Below are positions 53,050 to 64,000 of a DNA stretch of 64,000 nucleotides, one piece after another. The DNA is from Galeopsis tetrahit (taxonomy: Eukaryota > Streptophyta > Magnoliopsida > Lamiales > Lamiaceae). The stretch covers positions 35,117,494 through 35,181,493 of the forward strand of contig OY776133.1 of the NCBI GenBank assembly GCA_963675135.1, given 5' to 3'. The first letter of the stretch is position 1. Each line of letters starts with the position of its first letter. Below the pieces are notes generated by a model. That model made no database searches, was not told the DNA's origin, and worked only from the letters and a program-made list of their open reading frames with translations. Made by a program: the position numbers and the translations under genes.

Positions 53050-55985
53050 TTGGTCAATGGTATGTTTGATAGTTGTTGTTCTAGACATATGACAGTACAA
53101 ATTGACTACTTATCTGATTATGTGACCTTAAATGATGGTAATGTTACATATGGTGGTTGTTCGAAAGGACATGTTATAGGAAAAGGAACTTTGAATGTTG
53201 AAAGTTTTCCTAAGCTTAAATATGTTTTGCATGTTGATGGCTTACTTGCTAATCTGATTAGTATTAGTCAACTTTGTGATGATAATTTGCATGTAAAATT
53301 TGACAAAGAGTCTTGCTATGTTCTTAATGAAGATGATGATTGTTTAATGACTGGTACTAGGTCTACAGATAACTGTTATCTTATTGGAACTAATGTATGC
53401 AATTTGTCAAAATATGATGAGAATGTCTTATGACACCAAAGATTAGGACATGTAAATTACAGGGCAATGAAGAAACTAATCATATCAGATGCAATCAAAG
53501 GATTACCTAAACTGAGCTTCCAGAATACTACTGTATGTGGACCATGCCAGAAAGGTAAGCAGGTAAGAGTGTTGCATAAAATGTTGTCACATTGTTCTAC
53601 ACATCAATGTTTCGAATTGTTTTGCACATGGATTTTATTGGTCCTATGAAAACTGAAAGCATTGGAGGCAAAAGATATTCACTTGTTGTGGTAGATGATT
53701 TTTCTAGATTTACCTGGATTGAGTTTTTAAGAGATATATCTGAAACATTAATTTGCTGCATTTAAAATTCTTTACAAAAGGTTCAAAACTGTGTTTAACT
53801 TGAAAGTTAGCCGTATTAGAACTTATCATGCATGGTAGGGATTTTGAAAACAACATGTTTAATGATTTTTGTGATAAAAATGGTATTTTGCAAGAATATT
53901 CATCACCTAAAACTCCACAACGGAATGTCTTAATTTGCTGAAAGAAAGAATATAATTCTACAAGAAATGATATGCGTCATGCTTGCTTCTAAAAGTCTTG
54001 CTAAGAGATTTTGGATTGTAGCATTGAATACATCATGTCATATTATTAATAGAGTTTATATTCGATCTGGTTCTATTCAAACACCTTATGAGATTTTGAA
54101 CATTAGGAAACCAAATGTGAAGTATTTTCATGTATTTGGTTGTGTGTGTTATATTTTGAATGATAGGGATCAACTTCACAAGTTTGATTCTAAAAGTGTA
54201 AGGTTTCTTTTTAAGCTATTTTAGAAATAGTAAAGCTTATAGAGTTTATAACCTTAGGACTAACACTGTTCAAGAATCTGTTAATGTTGTGTTTGATGAT
54301 GATAAAGGTCTTACAGATGACAAAGATGAAGAAGATGTATTACAAGTGACTGACAATTCTGAGAATACACTGAAGTTTGATAATGCTGCACCAAATGCTA
54401 ACACATCTGGAGCAACATCTACAGAACAGTCAGTTGTAAGTTCACAAAATGATTAGTATGTTCCCAAAAGGAATCCTTCTTCAAGAATAGGCAAAAGTCA
54501 TCATTCTGACCAGATCATAGGTGATGCTACAGTTGGAGTGCAAACAAGAGGAAAAGTTAGATCAATAAGGTAGATGTGGTAAGAACAATATGCGTGTCTT
54601 CTATTTTCAATGTTGTGAATGCAGGGTGTTATTATTCTGAAATTGAACCTAAAAATGTGAATGAAACATTAACTGATGAAAATTGGATAAATGTTATGCA
54701 TGAGGAACTTAATCAGTTTGAAAGAAATGAAGTATAGACACTTGTTCCAAGACCTAGTCATACTAATGTCATTGGAACAAAGTAGATTTTTAAGAATAAA
54801 ACTGATGAGTTTGATAACATTTTTTAGGATTTAGACTAGTTTAGTTTCACAAGGTTACACCCAAGTTGAGGTTATTGATTTTGATGAAACTTTTGCACTT
54901 GTTGCTAGGATAGAATCTATTAGATTATTGCTAGCAATTGCATGTTTTATTGACATTAAACTTCGTCAAATGGATGTATAAACTGCATTCCTAAATGGCA
55001 TTTTGATTGAAGAAGCATATGTTGAACAACTTAAAGGATTTGTAGATCCACAATACCCTGATTGTTTTGTTAGAGGAGAAACTGATATAACTTTGTTCAT
55101 TAAGCACACTGGAGAAGATTTACTTATTGCTCAAATATATGTTGATGACATTGTGTTTGGTTCAACCTGTGATAAAATGCTGAACAGATTTGTTGAAGCA
55201 ATGACAGCAACATTCGAGATGAGTATGGTTGGAGATTTGAATTTCTTTTTAGGTCTTCAAATCAAGCAATGTAAGGATGGTATATTCTTCTCTCAAAGTA
55301 TGTATGCTAAGAATTTAGTTAAAAGGTTTGGTTTTAATAGTTCAAAAGTAATGAAAACTTCTATGAGATCTACTTTAAAACTTTGCAAAGGCAATGTTGG
55401 TAAGGATGTTGATTCAACATTGTATAGATCCATGATAGGAAGTTTACTTTATCTAACCTCTAATAAACCAGATATTATGCATAATGTTTTTGTTTGTTCT
55501 AGGTACCAAGCTAATCCAAAGGAATCTCACCTGAATGTTTTGAAAAGAATTATCAAGTTTGATGCAGGTATAAGAAAACTTGGGATATGGTACACTAAGG
55601 ACATCAACAACACTTTGATTGGATACAGTGATGCGGATTGAGCATGAGATATAGACGACATAAAGAGTAAGAGTAGAGGATGTTTCTACATAAGAAACAA
55701 TCTTGTGGTTAAGCAAGATGTTTCATGCCTATGAAATTGAAATTGATATCCTTACAATTTTCTGTGATAATATGAGTGCATAAACATTTCTAAAAATTCA
55801 GTACAACACTCACTCACTAAACACATTTGCATTAGGCATTATTTTATGAGAGATTTAGTGGAGAAGAACATAGTAAAGTTGGAATACGTACCTTTTGAAA
55901 ATCACAATGTTGATCTATTTACTAAGGTTTTGACCTTGAGACATTCTTATCCCTGAAGAAATCTCTTGGTATGTGTAGTATCTGA
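53050..55985 (+). pseudogene. Element C pol remnant
   Basis: Protease, integrase, reverse transcriptase and RNase H regions align with element A but carry many stops and indels (for example near 53430, 53640, 53930, 54230, 54735 and 54785). Small deletions remove the segment before 'F-V-R-G-E' near 55063 (about 100 bp) and part of RNase H near 55708 (about 110 bp). The Y-V-D-D box is still readable near 55138. It cannot produce a functional polyprotein. Confidence 0.9.
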
Positions 55986-56992
55986 ATAATCATAGATGGA
56001 TGGTGTCACAAATGTCGTAACATTTGGGACAACATCATAAGGTTGTATAATTGTTATAGATTTAATTTATTTCCTATTTTCGTTGAATAATTCCTTTGTA
56101 AAATATTCTTGAATCTAAAATTTGTTGTACAAAAATAAACATGTCTTACACCTCTCAAATGCATAAAAAAATAGAATGTTATTAGCATACTAAAAGATGT
56201 ACCAAATCACTGAGTAACTATGGAGCACGGAGTTCGCTACTACGATGCCTTCTTTTCAAAAGGTGATATTTGGTAAAAACATCAAGAGGTTTGTAATCCA
56301 TTAAGTAAGTATGGGGCACGGAGTTCGCTACTACGATGTACTCTACAGGAACAATGGATCAATACAAATTAGATGCTATAACACAAAAGAAAAAAAATAT
56401 GGTGCAACACAAATGAAGTAAATTCATGTAAAAACCGTGTTGAGGTGTATGTAACAGTTTTGAGCATAACATTAGATGATTCGATTATATTTTTATAAGT
56501 AGTAATTATTTGATTATTTGTGGAAATTTATTTTATTTATTTCAGATTACACTAACCCACATCCTTGTTTTATTTCAGATTATACACATTTAAATGTTAA
56601 ATATTCTAGAATGTTCTTAATTTAATTAATTATTTAATTATGATTTTACCCACTACTTGACCATGATCTATTTTTGTGGCTGAGTTTATGGAGTATTATC
56701 GAATTTCTTCTAGAAACTTCCTTAGTTAGTTTTTAATTTTTATACGTATTACTTCCAACTATGCATTCTCTCCTATATACTTCTCATAACATGATATACT
56801 AAGCATTGCATTTTTTTCGAGTGATTTGAGTATTGCATTTTAAGATTTGCTAAAGCCTTGTTTGTCTCGGTTATTGTGATTATCTTTTCGATTTTTTGGT
56901 GCTTAAATGACAGGAAACTACCTCACCACACTCAAACTCCCACGAAACTGTCATCTCCATCTCTCTTCAATCTTAATAGTTTCGTTTTCATG
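55986..56992 (+). other. Element C spacer between pol and ORF2
   Basis: This is the counterpart of 43645-44676. It contains the 28-bp 'GCACGGAGTTCGCTACTACG' motif twice (56220-56247 and 56311-56338) with the same 91-bp spacing as element A. Confidence 0.7.
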
Positions 56993-59490
56993 GCCGTTTA
57001 CAACAAAACTCACCAACTGCTACAAGAAAAGCTGAAACACGTACCCAAAATAACTCCAGTTACACCCATTCCTACAACTGTTCACATTCAACTCAATTCG
57101 ACCCTTAACGAGCTGAACCAAACTGTTGAGAATATGTCTCAATCGAATGTGAATTCTGAGAATCTATTTCTACTATTGGAAATATGTCCATTGACATTTC
57201 TCATTACTGAAAATCGAAAAACTCACCACTACACTTGATTCGTTCACCTCATAAAAGCCCCAATTTCCAAGTCCTAATACTGAAATAGAGGCAAATGCCT
57301 CGATAGCTTCCTCTCTAGGGGAGAGTGAAAAGGAAATTGATGATTTTCCTGTTGCTGAGCAAAACGAGTCTGCAAATGCTGAGACATCCGATTCTGAGGA
57401 CGCTCAAATGAAGGAGGCCGACGCGAATGCTAACTCAGGTGAAACTAACTTTTCTCTTTTTAATACTGATGAATCTGAATAGATTGCATTTAGAAAGATC
57501 GTTAAGAAAGAAAAGAGAAAAGATTAGTCCATGTTCAACGAAGGAGATCCGGATTTGTGTTCACAAAAGTTATTACTCTAACTCACTGAGGAGACAGAAG
57601 AAAAAAAGTAGTGTTGATGATGAACCGATTCAAGTTCTTTTCTTAATCGGAGGAAGATAATGTGGTTACTGAGAAACGAGTCAAAAGGAAGTATGATCCA
57701 AAGGGAAAGATGGTTGTTGCTGAACGAGAGTTGCCCAAAGGAATTGAAAATTCTGATCCAGAGGATAATCCCACATTTAGAAAGATCGTTAAGAAAGAAA
57801 AGAGAAAAGATTAGTCCATGTTCAACGAAGGAGATCCGGATTTGTGTTCACAAAAGTTATTACTCTAACTCACTGAGGAGACAGAAGAAAAAAAGTAGTG
57901 TTGATGATGAACCGATTCAAGTTCTTTTCTTAATCGGAGGAAGATAATGTGGTTACTGAGAAACGAGTCAAAAGGAAGTATGATCCAAAGGGAAAGATGG
58001 TTGCTGCTGAACGAGACTTGCCCAAAGGAATTGAAAATTCTGATCCAGAGGATAATCCCACTGTGCGTGAGATTAAGAAGTTTCTGAGGAAGAATACTGC
58101 ATCAAATGCTGAAGCAAGTGCCGCAACACCAGACCCTGTTGACAGTAGAAGTGATGATTCTGAGAAGAGCAGTAGTAAAGACTCTGAATCAGCTGAGGAA
58201 ACAAATTCTAAAGGAGGTAATTCTGATCCTGATAATAATTTTTAGACTGATAGATTAGTTGCTAAAATAACTAAACTGTCTACATGAAAGTTGTTAATGG
58301 AAAAGAGAATTAACATTGCTGATTTTGAGAAGTAAAGGGTTCATATAATTTTTGAAAGGAAATTGTTGAAAACTGTAACTTTGAGTGATATTTTTATGTT
58401 TGATTGGGTATATGTACTTTATGCTTGACTTATGAAGAGTACGGGTAGATGTAGCTCTAAATGATATGGGAATGTACAATTTAGGGGGAGATCAGTTCCA
58501 TTTACTGTAGAATTGATTAATGATCTCTTAGAGATAGAGCATGTGATTGATGAAGATGAACTTGATTTGAACTTGGTTGCTACTTCTATAACTGGGGTAG
58601 ATTAACTAGGTGAAATTTTTTATGTTTGCTAAAGATCTAACATATCTATACTCTGTACTCCATAAATTAATTGTCTACAATTGGATACCCTCTACAAATT
58701 CCACTAAGGTGACTAAGGATCAAGCTACATTGTTGTATAAGATGATTTTTGTGTTGAAGAATTTCAATCTGGATTTAACTATTTTCACCATATGCAGCTT
58801 ATAGTGATATTTATTATAAAGGGAATTTACCTTACCATTGTTGATATGTTCATACCTCAAGAGGCATGAATTTTTAAACCTAAGGAAACTGAGGTTATTT
58901 GAGGCAAGGTACCCTTAATGACTATCTCACCTGATCTGTTACTTAGTGAAAGGATTGTTGATTTGCTCGTATAAAATTCAGATGGTTCTGATCACAGAGA
59001 TGCTCTTATTCCAGCTCGACCAGCTCCAGCAAGACCTGAATAGAGGAATGCTACACCAAATGTGAAACGCATTGATGGTCACATTGGTCAAACTTTTTCT
59101 GTTTCCAGATCTTTTATTATACTTCAACTAAAATGTTTACAGGACTCTATTGATGGCCTTCAGTTCCTTAAAGTCCGTGGTTAGAGACGCTTTCTACTAC
59201 CACAGGGGGAGAAACACCATCAACTTCTGGGGTTCGAAGTGAAGAGCTCCATGGAGATGTACCAGAAGCTGATTGTGTACTTGATGCTATTCATGAAGAG
59301 ACTGTTGAACCAGATGTTGTAGTTCACTTTGCTACAATGTGCACTGTTGTTGAAGAGGCGGAGGATTAATTTGCTGATGTTGATGAACGTATGGATGTTC
59401 TTTATGACATCTAAACAGGTTATGGTAACAACTGAACAGGTTGATACAAGACAGGGGGAGGGCTGAACATTATAAGTGATTATGTGCAGG
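56993..59490 (+). pseudogene. Element C ORF2 remnant with 287-bp tandem duplication
   Basis: The N-terminus matches element A's ORF2 ('L-N-E-L-N-Q-T-V-E-N' versus 'L-S-E-L-N-Q-A-V-E-N'), followed by acidic, basic and Ser-rich blocks. Bases 57487-57773 are repeated at 57774-58060 with two differences. Past the point where A is broken, this copy continues with a decayed frame (58246-59490) containing text resembling the 'putative plant transposon protein' domain ('P-F-T-V-E-L-I-N-D-L-L-E'). Many stops are present. Confidence 0.75.
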
Positions 59491-60562
59491 AACATGATGC
59501 TGCAGCTGTTGATACAGCAATATATGTCACTTGTTTAGTTTCTTAAGTATTTTTTCCTTTTATACTTCCCTTGATCTTATTCATCTATTCTGTGTTTAAG
59601 TTGATTTACAGATTTTGTTTTTACTTCCTAGTTGGTAGGTTGTCTTTTGTTCAACTTGCTTAATTTGTTTGCATTTATGATAATAGATTACTGCTTTTAT
59701 GCTTAAATTGTTTTCTTACTTATCATTATTTGCTTACTGCATGTTGTATATGTTAGTTGTTTATTATATTTGTTTTTTCCCTAACTTTGCTCTATTTTCA
59801 GTTTGCTTAAACTGTTTGCCTTAAGAATTATTCTTATTTGCTTACGGCATCGAGTATGCTTAAATTGTTTGCCTTAAAGAATTATTCTTATTTGCTTATT
59901 GCTTGCTGATTTTAGGTCTTTGTTAGTTGTTGTTTGTTTTGTCTTTCTAACTTGGCTTATTATTCAATCTGCTTAAATTGTTTGCTTTGAGGATAATATA
60001 GAAGTACACCTCTCTTTAATTATCATGTACTTACTGCTTAGTGCTTAAATTGTTTGCCTTGATGATAATATAATTCAGAAGTACACTTCTTTTTAATTCT
60101 CATTTGCTTACTGCTTATTGTTTAAGTCTTTGTTAGATATTGTTTTTCACATTTTTTGCTCTGTTTTTATTTTTAGTCTTTGCTTTGTTTGTTTTTCTTT
60201 TCTTCGTTATTGCTCTGATTTATTTTGAGTCTTGCATAAGTCTTAGGTTGATCTAATACATATTCATATATATATGATTCTCTGATTTAACTTTTGATTT
60301 TTGTAAAGTTATATGTGTTTGTAAATAAGTATATTGTTTATACTTATTTTGGTTTTGAATAAGATTACTTTGATCTTATGGCACAGATCTTAGTAAGATT
60401 ATTCTTGGTCTTCTTTTGATTTGATCCAACGGTTACAACAGGTATTGTCTTGACTAGTATTTAGACTTGATGTTAACCTCACCTAAATACATAATACTGA
60501 GTATGTATAGAAATATATGTGCATCAGGTGTGTTGTAGTCGAAAGGTCAAATTGGGGGAGAT
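59491..60562 (+). repeat. Element C 3' region: pyrimidine-rich repeats and polypurine tract
   Basis: From about 59640 to 60130 a motif like 'GCTTAAATTGTTTGCCTT', followed by 'ATTTGCTTACTGC', recurs about five or six times with variation. No ORF is present. The region ends in a polypurine tract ATTGGGGGAGAT (60551-60562) directly before the 3' LTR. Confidence 0.75.
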
Positions 60563-61440
60563 TGTAGATGTTGTTAACTCTTAAATGCTTTAACATTATC
60601 AACAACATCTTAATTTGACCTTCCTTGATTTATTCTAAGTCTTTTCTGAAATGTTACATTAACTGTTGTACTAAATGCTCTCACATTCAGGAACGATTCT
60701 AGAAGCTTCTACAAGAGTCTGGAACCTGGAAGATTCCAGAATGTTGGAGAAGGTGCTAGAAGGCCTTGGAGCATTGTAGAACGACCTGGAAGATGGCAGA
60801 AGGATCTAGAAAGATCATGGAAGTTGAGGTCCTAAAAAATAGGATCTCATAATGGAAGGATCTAGAACTTGGCTATTTCTCTATAAATACCGCAGGAGTC
60901 TTTTCATTTCAAAGCATGCACTACTCGAGTAACACCTTCTTGAGCGTTCAACCCTAGTTCGGAGTTATGGTCAGTAGTTGTATCATTTAACGTACGCCGA
61001 GGGATACCACACCTTCCAGTGTACTTAGTTCTAGTCTTGTATCGAGTGAGAGTGAATCATAGATCAGATTAGTTCTTTAGACAGTATTCTTACACTTAAG
61101 TCTATTTGCGGATTCAGGCACCTGCCTCGATCGTAGTTTCTGTTTGTGGAATGTTGAAGTAATTGCTGAGACATTTCACACGACATTTTTGTATATAACT
61201 TAGGAACTAAGTTATTTTTCGCCGTAAGGCTTAGCATAGGTTTTGTTATTAATAAAATCTATGTTAAAAATTATTCCATTGTGTTCTTATTTTGTTTTAG
61301 TGTTTTAGACTTCCGCTGTGTACTGTGTTTATTTATTCACATTCTGTTAGAGTTAATGCTACACTAATTGTCACAACATTCAATGTAACATTATTCTGTT
61401 TTTTACTTAAACACTAGATACCGCCCTCCACACACTTTAA
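60563..61440 (+). repeat. 3' LTR of element C
   Basis: This 878-bp LTR equals the 5' LTR apart from 14 substitutions. The terminal CA has become AA at 61439-61440. It is followed by the duplicated target ATCTT. Confidence 0.95.
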
Positions 61441-61445
61441 ATCTT

Positions 61446-61772
61446 GTATGTTCGAGTCTATCCAAAACAGACGAGTAGACTAATGCGCACAAGACGAGTT
61501 CCCCCTTTGACTGTGCTAGTCTATCTGAAATTCGAACAACTCTATGTACCTGTCTTATCTTATGCGACGTATGAGTGTAGGTACAAGTAGAGTAGAATAA
61601 TAAATATGAATATCAATTTAAAGCAATGGTCAAGGTTTCGAACAAGATGACTTTTAACAAACTTAAGAGTCAACATAAGGATATTTAAGAAATCATAGAT
61701 TCCCCCTTAATTGTTTATTCCCTTAGTGTTACCCTCAGCTTTACCAGCTTCCTCATCGGTTTGTTTGGTCAT
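61446..61772 (-). other. Element B spacer, middle piece
   Basis: Element B sequence lies between element C and solo LTR D. On the minus strand it has G-rich tracts like 'AATTAAGGGGGAATC' near 61705. No ORF is found. The right edge GTCAT (61768-61772) is the first copy of D's target duplication. Confidence 0.75.
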
Positions 61773-63407
61773 TGTTGGGAATAAAATGAGATATGTTTTG
61801 ATTTAATACCAAAACCCCCTGAGACATGCCTAAGTCAAAGATGATTATGTTCTAAGAATGTTAGAACATATAGAAAAAGGCTAGATGATGAGCTAATATG
61901 TTAGGCAGCTCTTAGTTGATTAGATGCACAATTTGAGGGGGAACACATGCTTTGAAGTCTATCAAGAACAAGTCCCCTCAAGGCTCAAATTCTGGAATCA
62001 TGATCAAGTCTGCTGAAGGACAAATATGCTGATCAGAAGAGTTGTCCAGACAAGTTGTCTCAGCACAATCAATTCAGAAGATGTGTACTGAAAGCTTGAG
62101 GTCAACCATGCTGAAGAGACAACTACACCCTAGAGATCCTCAATGAATCATGCTAAGATCACTTTGAAGTGAAGCAAAGGGTATGAGCCAAGTCATCTGA
62201 AGAAGAGCAAGCCAACCTTGCTGATAAGCAAGACTGCTGATAGTGATAAGGAGAGTTGTCCATTTGATAAGGAATGTTGTTCTATCATTGGAACAACCTT
62301 CAGAAGCCATGTCCATGTCCTAACAAGAGAATCTGAAAGTCAGACATTGGGAAGAGTGCTGTAGAATGAAGACAAAGCTTATACAACCGTTTATTTCCCA
62401 AATGAGGACATGTCACTATCAAGAATCTGTCTTCAAGGTTGAAGAACCAAAAGAAGACATTTATGGACATTTGAGGCTGCCTCTCCAACGGGCAAATCCT
62501 TCAATTGTCTATAAATACAGAAGTGTGAAGACCATTTGAAAGAACCTTAACAGAATCCAACTACACAAGAATTTTGAAGCTCATAGTGCTTTCTAGCTTT
62601 CAAAGACTATCTTAGTCTTCATACACTTCATCTAATCTGAACCTATTGTATATCCATACACAAGCTTAGAGAGATATCCTAATCCGTATACACTGATCTT
62701 CATTGTAAAGGATATCTCATTAGTTGGAACCTTACTTCAACCCTTACACCTTTCAAGAGTGAAAGTGAGAAGGTTGTAGTAGTAGAAGTGGTAGGAGCTG
62801 ACTGTTGAGAGAAGAACAGTTCAGTTCTGAGTTGAGAAGAGGGTACTAGGACTCTAGACATCCTAGGGATCAACTCACCAAGGAGTGGTGTTATTGATCA
62901 AGTGCACCTTGGCACTATAAAACAAGTTAATTCCAAGAGTGAAGGAATTATCCTGTTCAATCAGGGAAAGTGGATGTAGGAGCTTGAGTCTCTGAACCAC
63001 TATAAACTCTTGTGTTGATTTGCTTTCAAGTACTTACATACATTCAACACTGCACACTAAACTGATCTTTCAAATGCTAAACATTCAAAGACTGTGCAAA
63101 ACCTATTTGGACAAGTTCCCTGAAAACTGGATTGTATTGTATTGACAAAATGATTTCAGAAACTAAAGGAGTCTAAATTAAAAGGGCCAACCACTATTCC
63201 GCACATATAACTCCCTTAGATAGTTATTCAACTAAGTACTCAATAGTACTTAGTAGTTTGATTATCTTAGAAGAGTTAATCATCTTCAGCAGAGTTGTCC
63301 AGGACAACCTTGCTGAGCTCTGGTTTGATCAAAAGTTGAAAAGAATTGCATACAAGTGTATTCCCCCCCCCCCATACACTTGTTATGTACTCCTTTCAGG
63401 ACCAACA
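61773..63407 (+). mobile_element. Solo LTR D nested in element B
   Basis: TGTTGGGAATAAAATG...CAGGACCAACA, 1,635 bp, is flanked by GTCAT (61768-61772) and GTCAT (63408-63412). It contains a 'CTATAAATACAG' promoter-like stretch near 62509, a 'GAACCACTATAAAC' block near 62995, and a C-only run at 63363-63373. No internal region is present, so it is the product of LTR-LTR recombination. Confidence 0.92.
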
Positions 63408-63412
63408 GTCAT

Positions 63413-64000
63413 CTTATCTGTCCTTGTATACCTGTCTGTTGAGCGAGTAGACGAGTGCTCTGTTTCAGTGATCTTGTCTCCTTATCTCTTTGATGTACCT
63501 GTCTGGTTAGTACATAGCTATAGGCAAGTAGGGTCTAGATCAATTAGTCCTGGACTAATGCATAATTCACGAAAACGAGCCTCAGTTAATGGTTTTGTGA
63601 AAATATCAGCTTTTTGTTAGGTGAACCAAAAATGATATCATCTACGTAAATTTGGACAAGTAAAATGTATTTCCCTTCTTGTCTTCTGAACAAGGTTCTA
63701 TCGACCTTGCCCTTAGTAAAACCATTTTCTAATAGAAAGAGAGAGAGAGTATCATACCATGCTCTTGGAGCTTGCTTTAGTCCATATAAGGCTTTCTTCA
63801 ATCTGTACACCTGGTTGCCTTTGACTTCGAAACCTGGGGGTTGTTCAACATACACTTCTTCCGCAAGAATACCGTTAAGAAATGCACTTTTAACATCCAT
63901 TTGATATACAGTAAACTTCATATAAGCAGCATATGCAAGGAACAATTGAATGGCTTCTAGTCTAGCAACAGGAGCATAAGTTTCATCATAGTCTATGCCT
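63413..64000 (-). pseudogene. Element B pol fragment, RT joined to end of RNase H
   Basis: The minus strand from the right edge reads an intact reverse-transcriptase segment (Y-A-P-V-A-R, then Q-M-D-V-K-S-A-F-L-N-G, K-K-A-L-Y-G-L-K-Q-A-P-R-A-W, and Y-V-D-D near 63640). It then jumps near 63616-63620 to text matching the end of RNase H ('A-D-I-F-T-K') in a different frame. Several hundred bp of RT/RNase H are thus deleted. The element continues beyond the window. Confidence 0.85.

Larger units (their letters stand above)
50986..61440 (+). mobile_element. Copia element C, complete, nested in B
   Basis: LTRs at 50986-51863 and 60563-61440 flank the interior. The element is bounded by ATCTT (50981-50985) and ATCTT (61441-61445). 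The LTRs differ at 14 of 878 positions by direct reading (about 1.6%). It belongs to the same family as element A and shares its ORF2 type. The primer site and polypurine tract are intact, but the coding regions carry large deletions, stops and frameshifts. Confidence 0.95.
45578..64000 (-). mobile_element. Copia element B (SIRE-like), split by element C and solo LTR D
   Basis: The minus-strand element is represented by 45578-50985, 61446-61772 and 63413-64000. These pieces join precisely at the ATCTT and GTCAT duplications. Order in its own direction: pol (from beyond 64000), spacer, large ORF2 (50536-47028), polypurine tract, 3' LTR. Its gag, 5' LTR and part of pol lie outside the window. 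Its pol has an internal deletion. Confidence 0.85.

Noticed and set aside
63361..63373. C-tract as a functional signal
   Set aside because: It is a simple homopolymer inside solo LTR D and could be a slippage or sequencing-length artefact.

Overview
The window is nuclear DNA of a flowering plant, almost certainly a eudicot. It carries intron-containing S-domain receptor kinases, a BURP protein and a pectin-methylesterase-inhibitor-like protein, embedded in a dense layer of Copia retrotransposons, Stowaway-like MITEs, hAT, CACTA-like and Mutator-like elements, a Helitron and tRNA-derived SINEs. Species cannot be read from the sequence; an asterid is a guess only. There are no bacterial features, rRNA genes, CRISPR arrays or intact tRNA genes that I could see.

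Layout. 1-4711: a MITE, then a decayed small Copia element with about 160-bp LTRs. 4860-10453: an LTR remnant, a MITE and a long array of 'GCGACGAAATATAA'-type repeats ending in a CACTA-type terminus. That array holds a hAT MITE (8-bp duplication GTCCCAAC), a tRNA-like SINE and a 1,458-bp solo LTR (5-bp duplication AAATA). 10454-15189: a duplicated segment carrying two broken receptor-kinase copies, with different MITEs at the same site in each copy. 15419-16036 (minus): PMEI-like gene. 17341-20303 and 21333-24166: two intact six-exon G-type lectin (S-domain) receptor kinases in tandem. 25190-27960: a region with minisatellites and a FAR1-like fragment. 28071-34691: a palindromic MITE, then a Copia fragment split by a hAT element that is itself split by a Helitron, then a SINE in one half of a tandem duplication. 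35616-36665 (minus): BURP gene with a frameshift before its last CH motif. 36737-37691: Stowaway-like MITEs, one nested in another.

37743-64000 is a stack of large Copia elements with extra 3' ORFs (SIRE/Maximus-like). Element A (plus) starts at 37743. Element B (minus, 3' LTR 45578-46851) sits inside A's extra ORF. Element C (plus, 50986-61440, duplication ATCTT) and solo LTR D (61773-63407, duplication GTCAT) are both inside B. A and B run off the right edge.

Host genes. The receptor kinases form a local birth-and-death cluster of two intact genes, one decayed copy and one remnant. The PMEI-like and BURP proteins are predicted secreted wall-associated proteins, but nothing links them functionally to the kinases beyond position. 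The most interesting leads are heat-shock-element clusters in the A/C LTRs, the large unrelated extra ORFs of A and B, a twice-repeated 28-bp motif conserved between pol and the extra ORF, a G-box repeated inside the Helitron, and the BURP frameshift.
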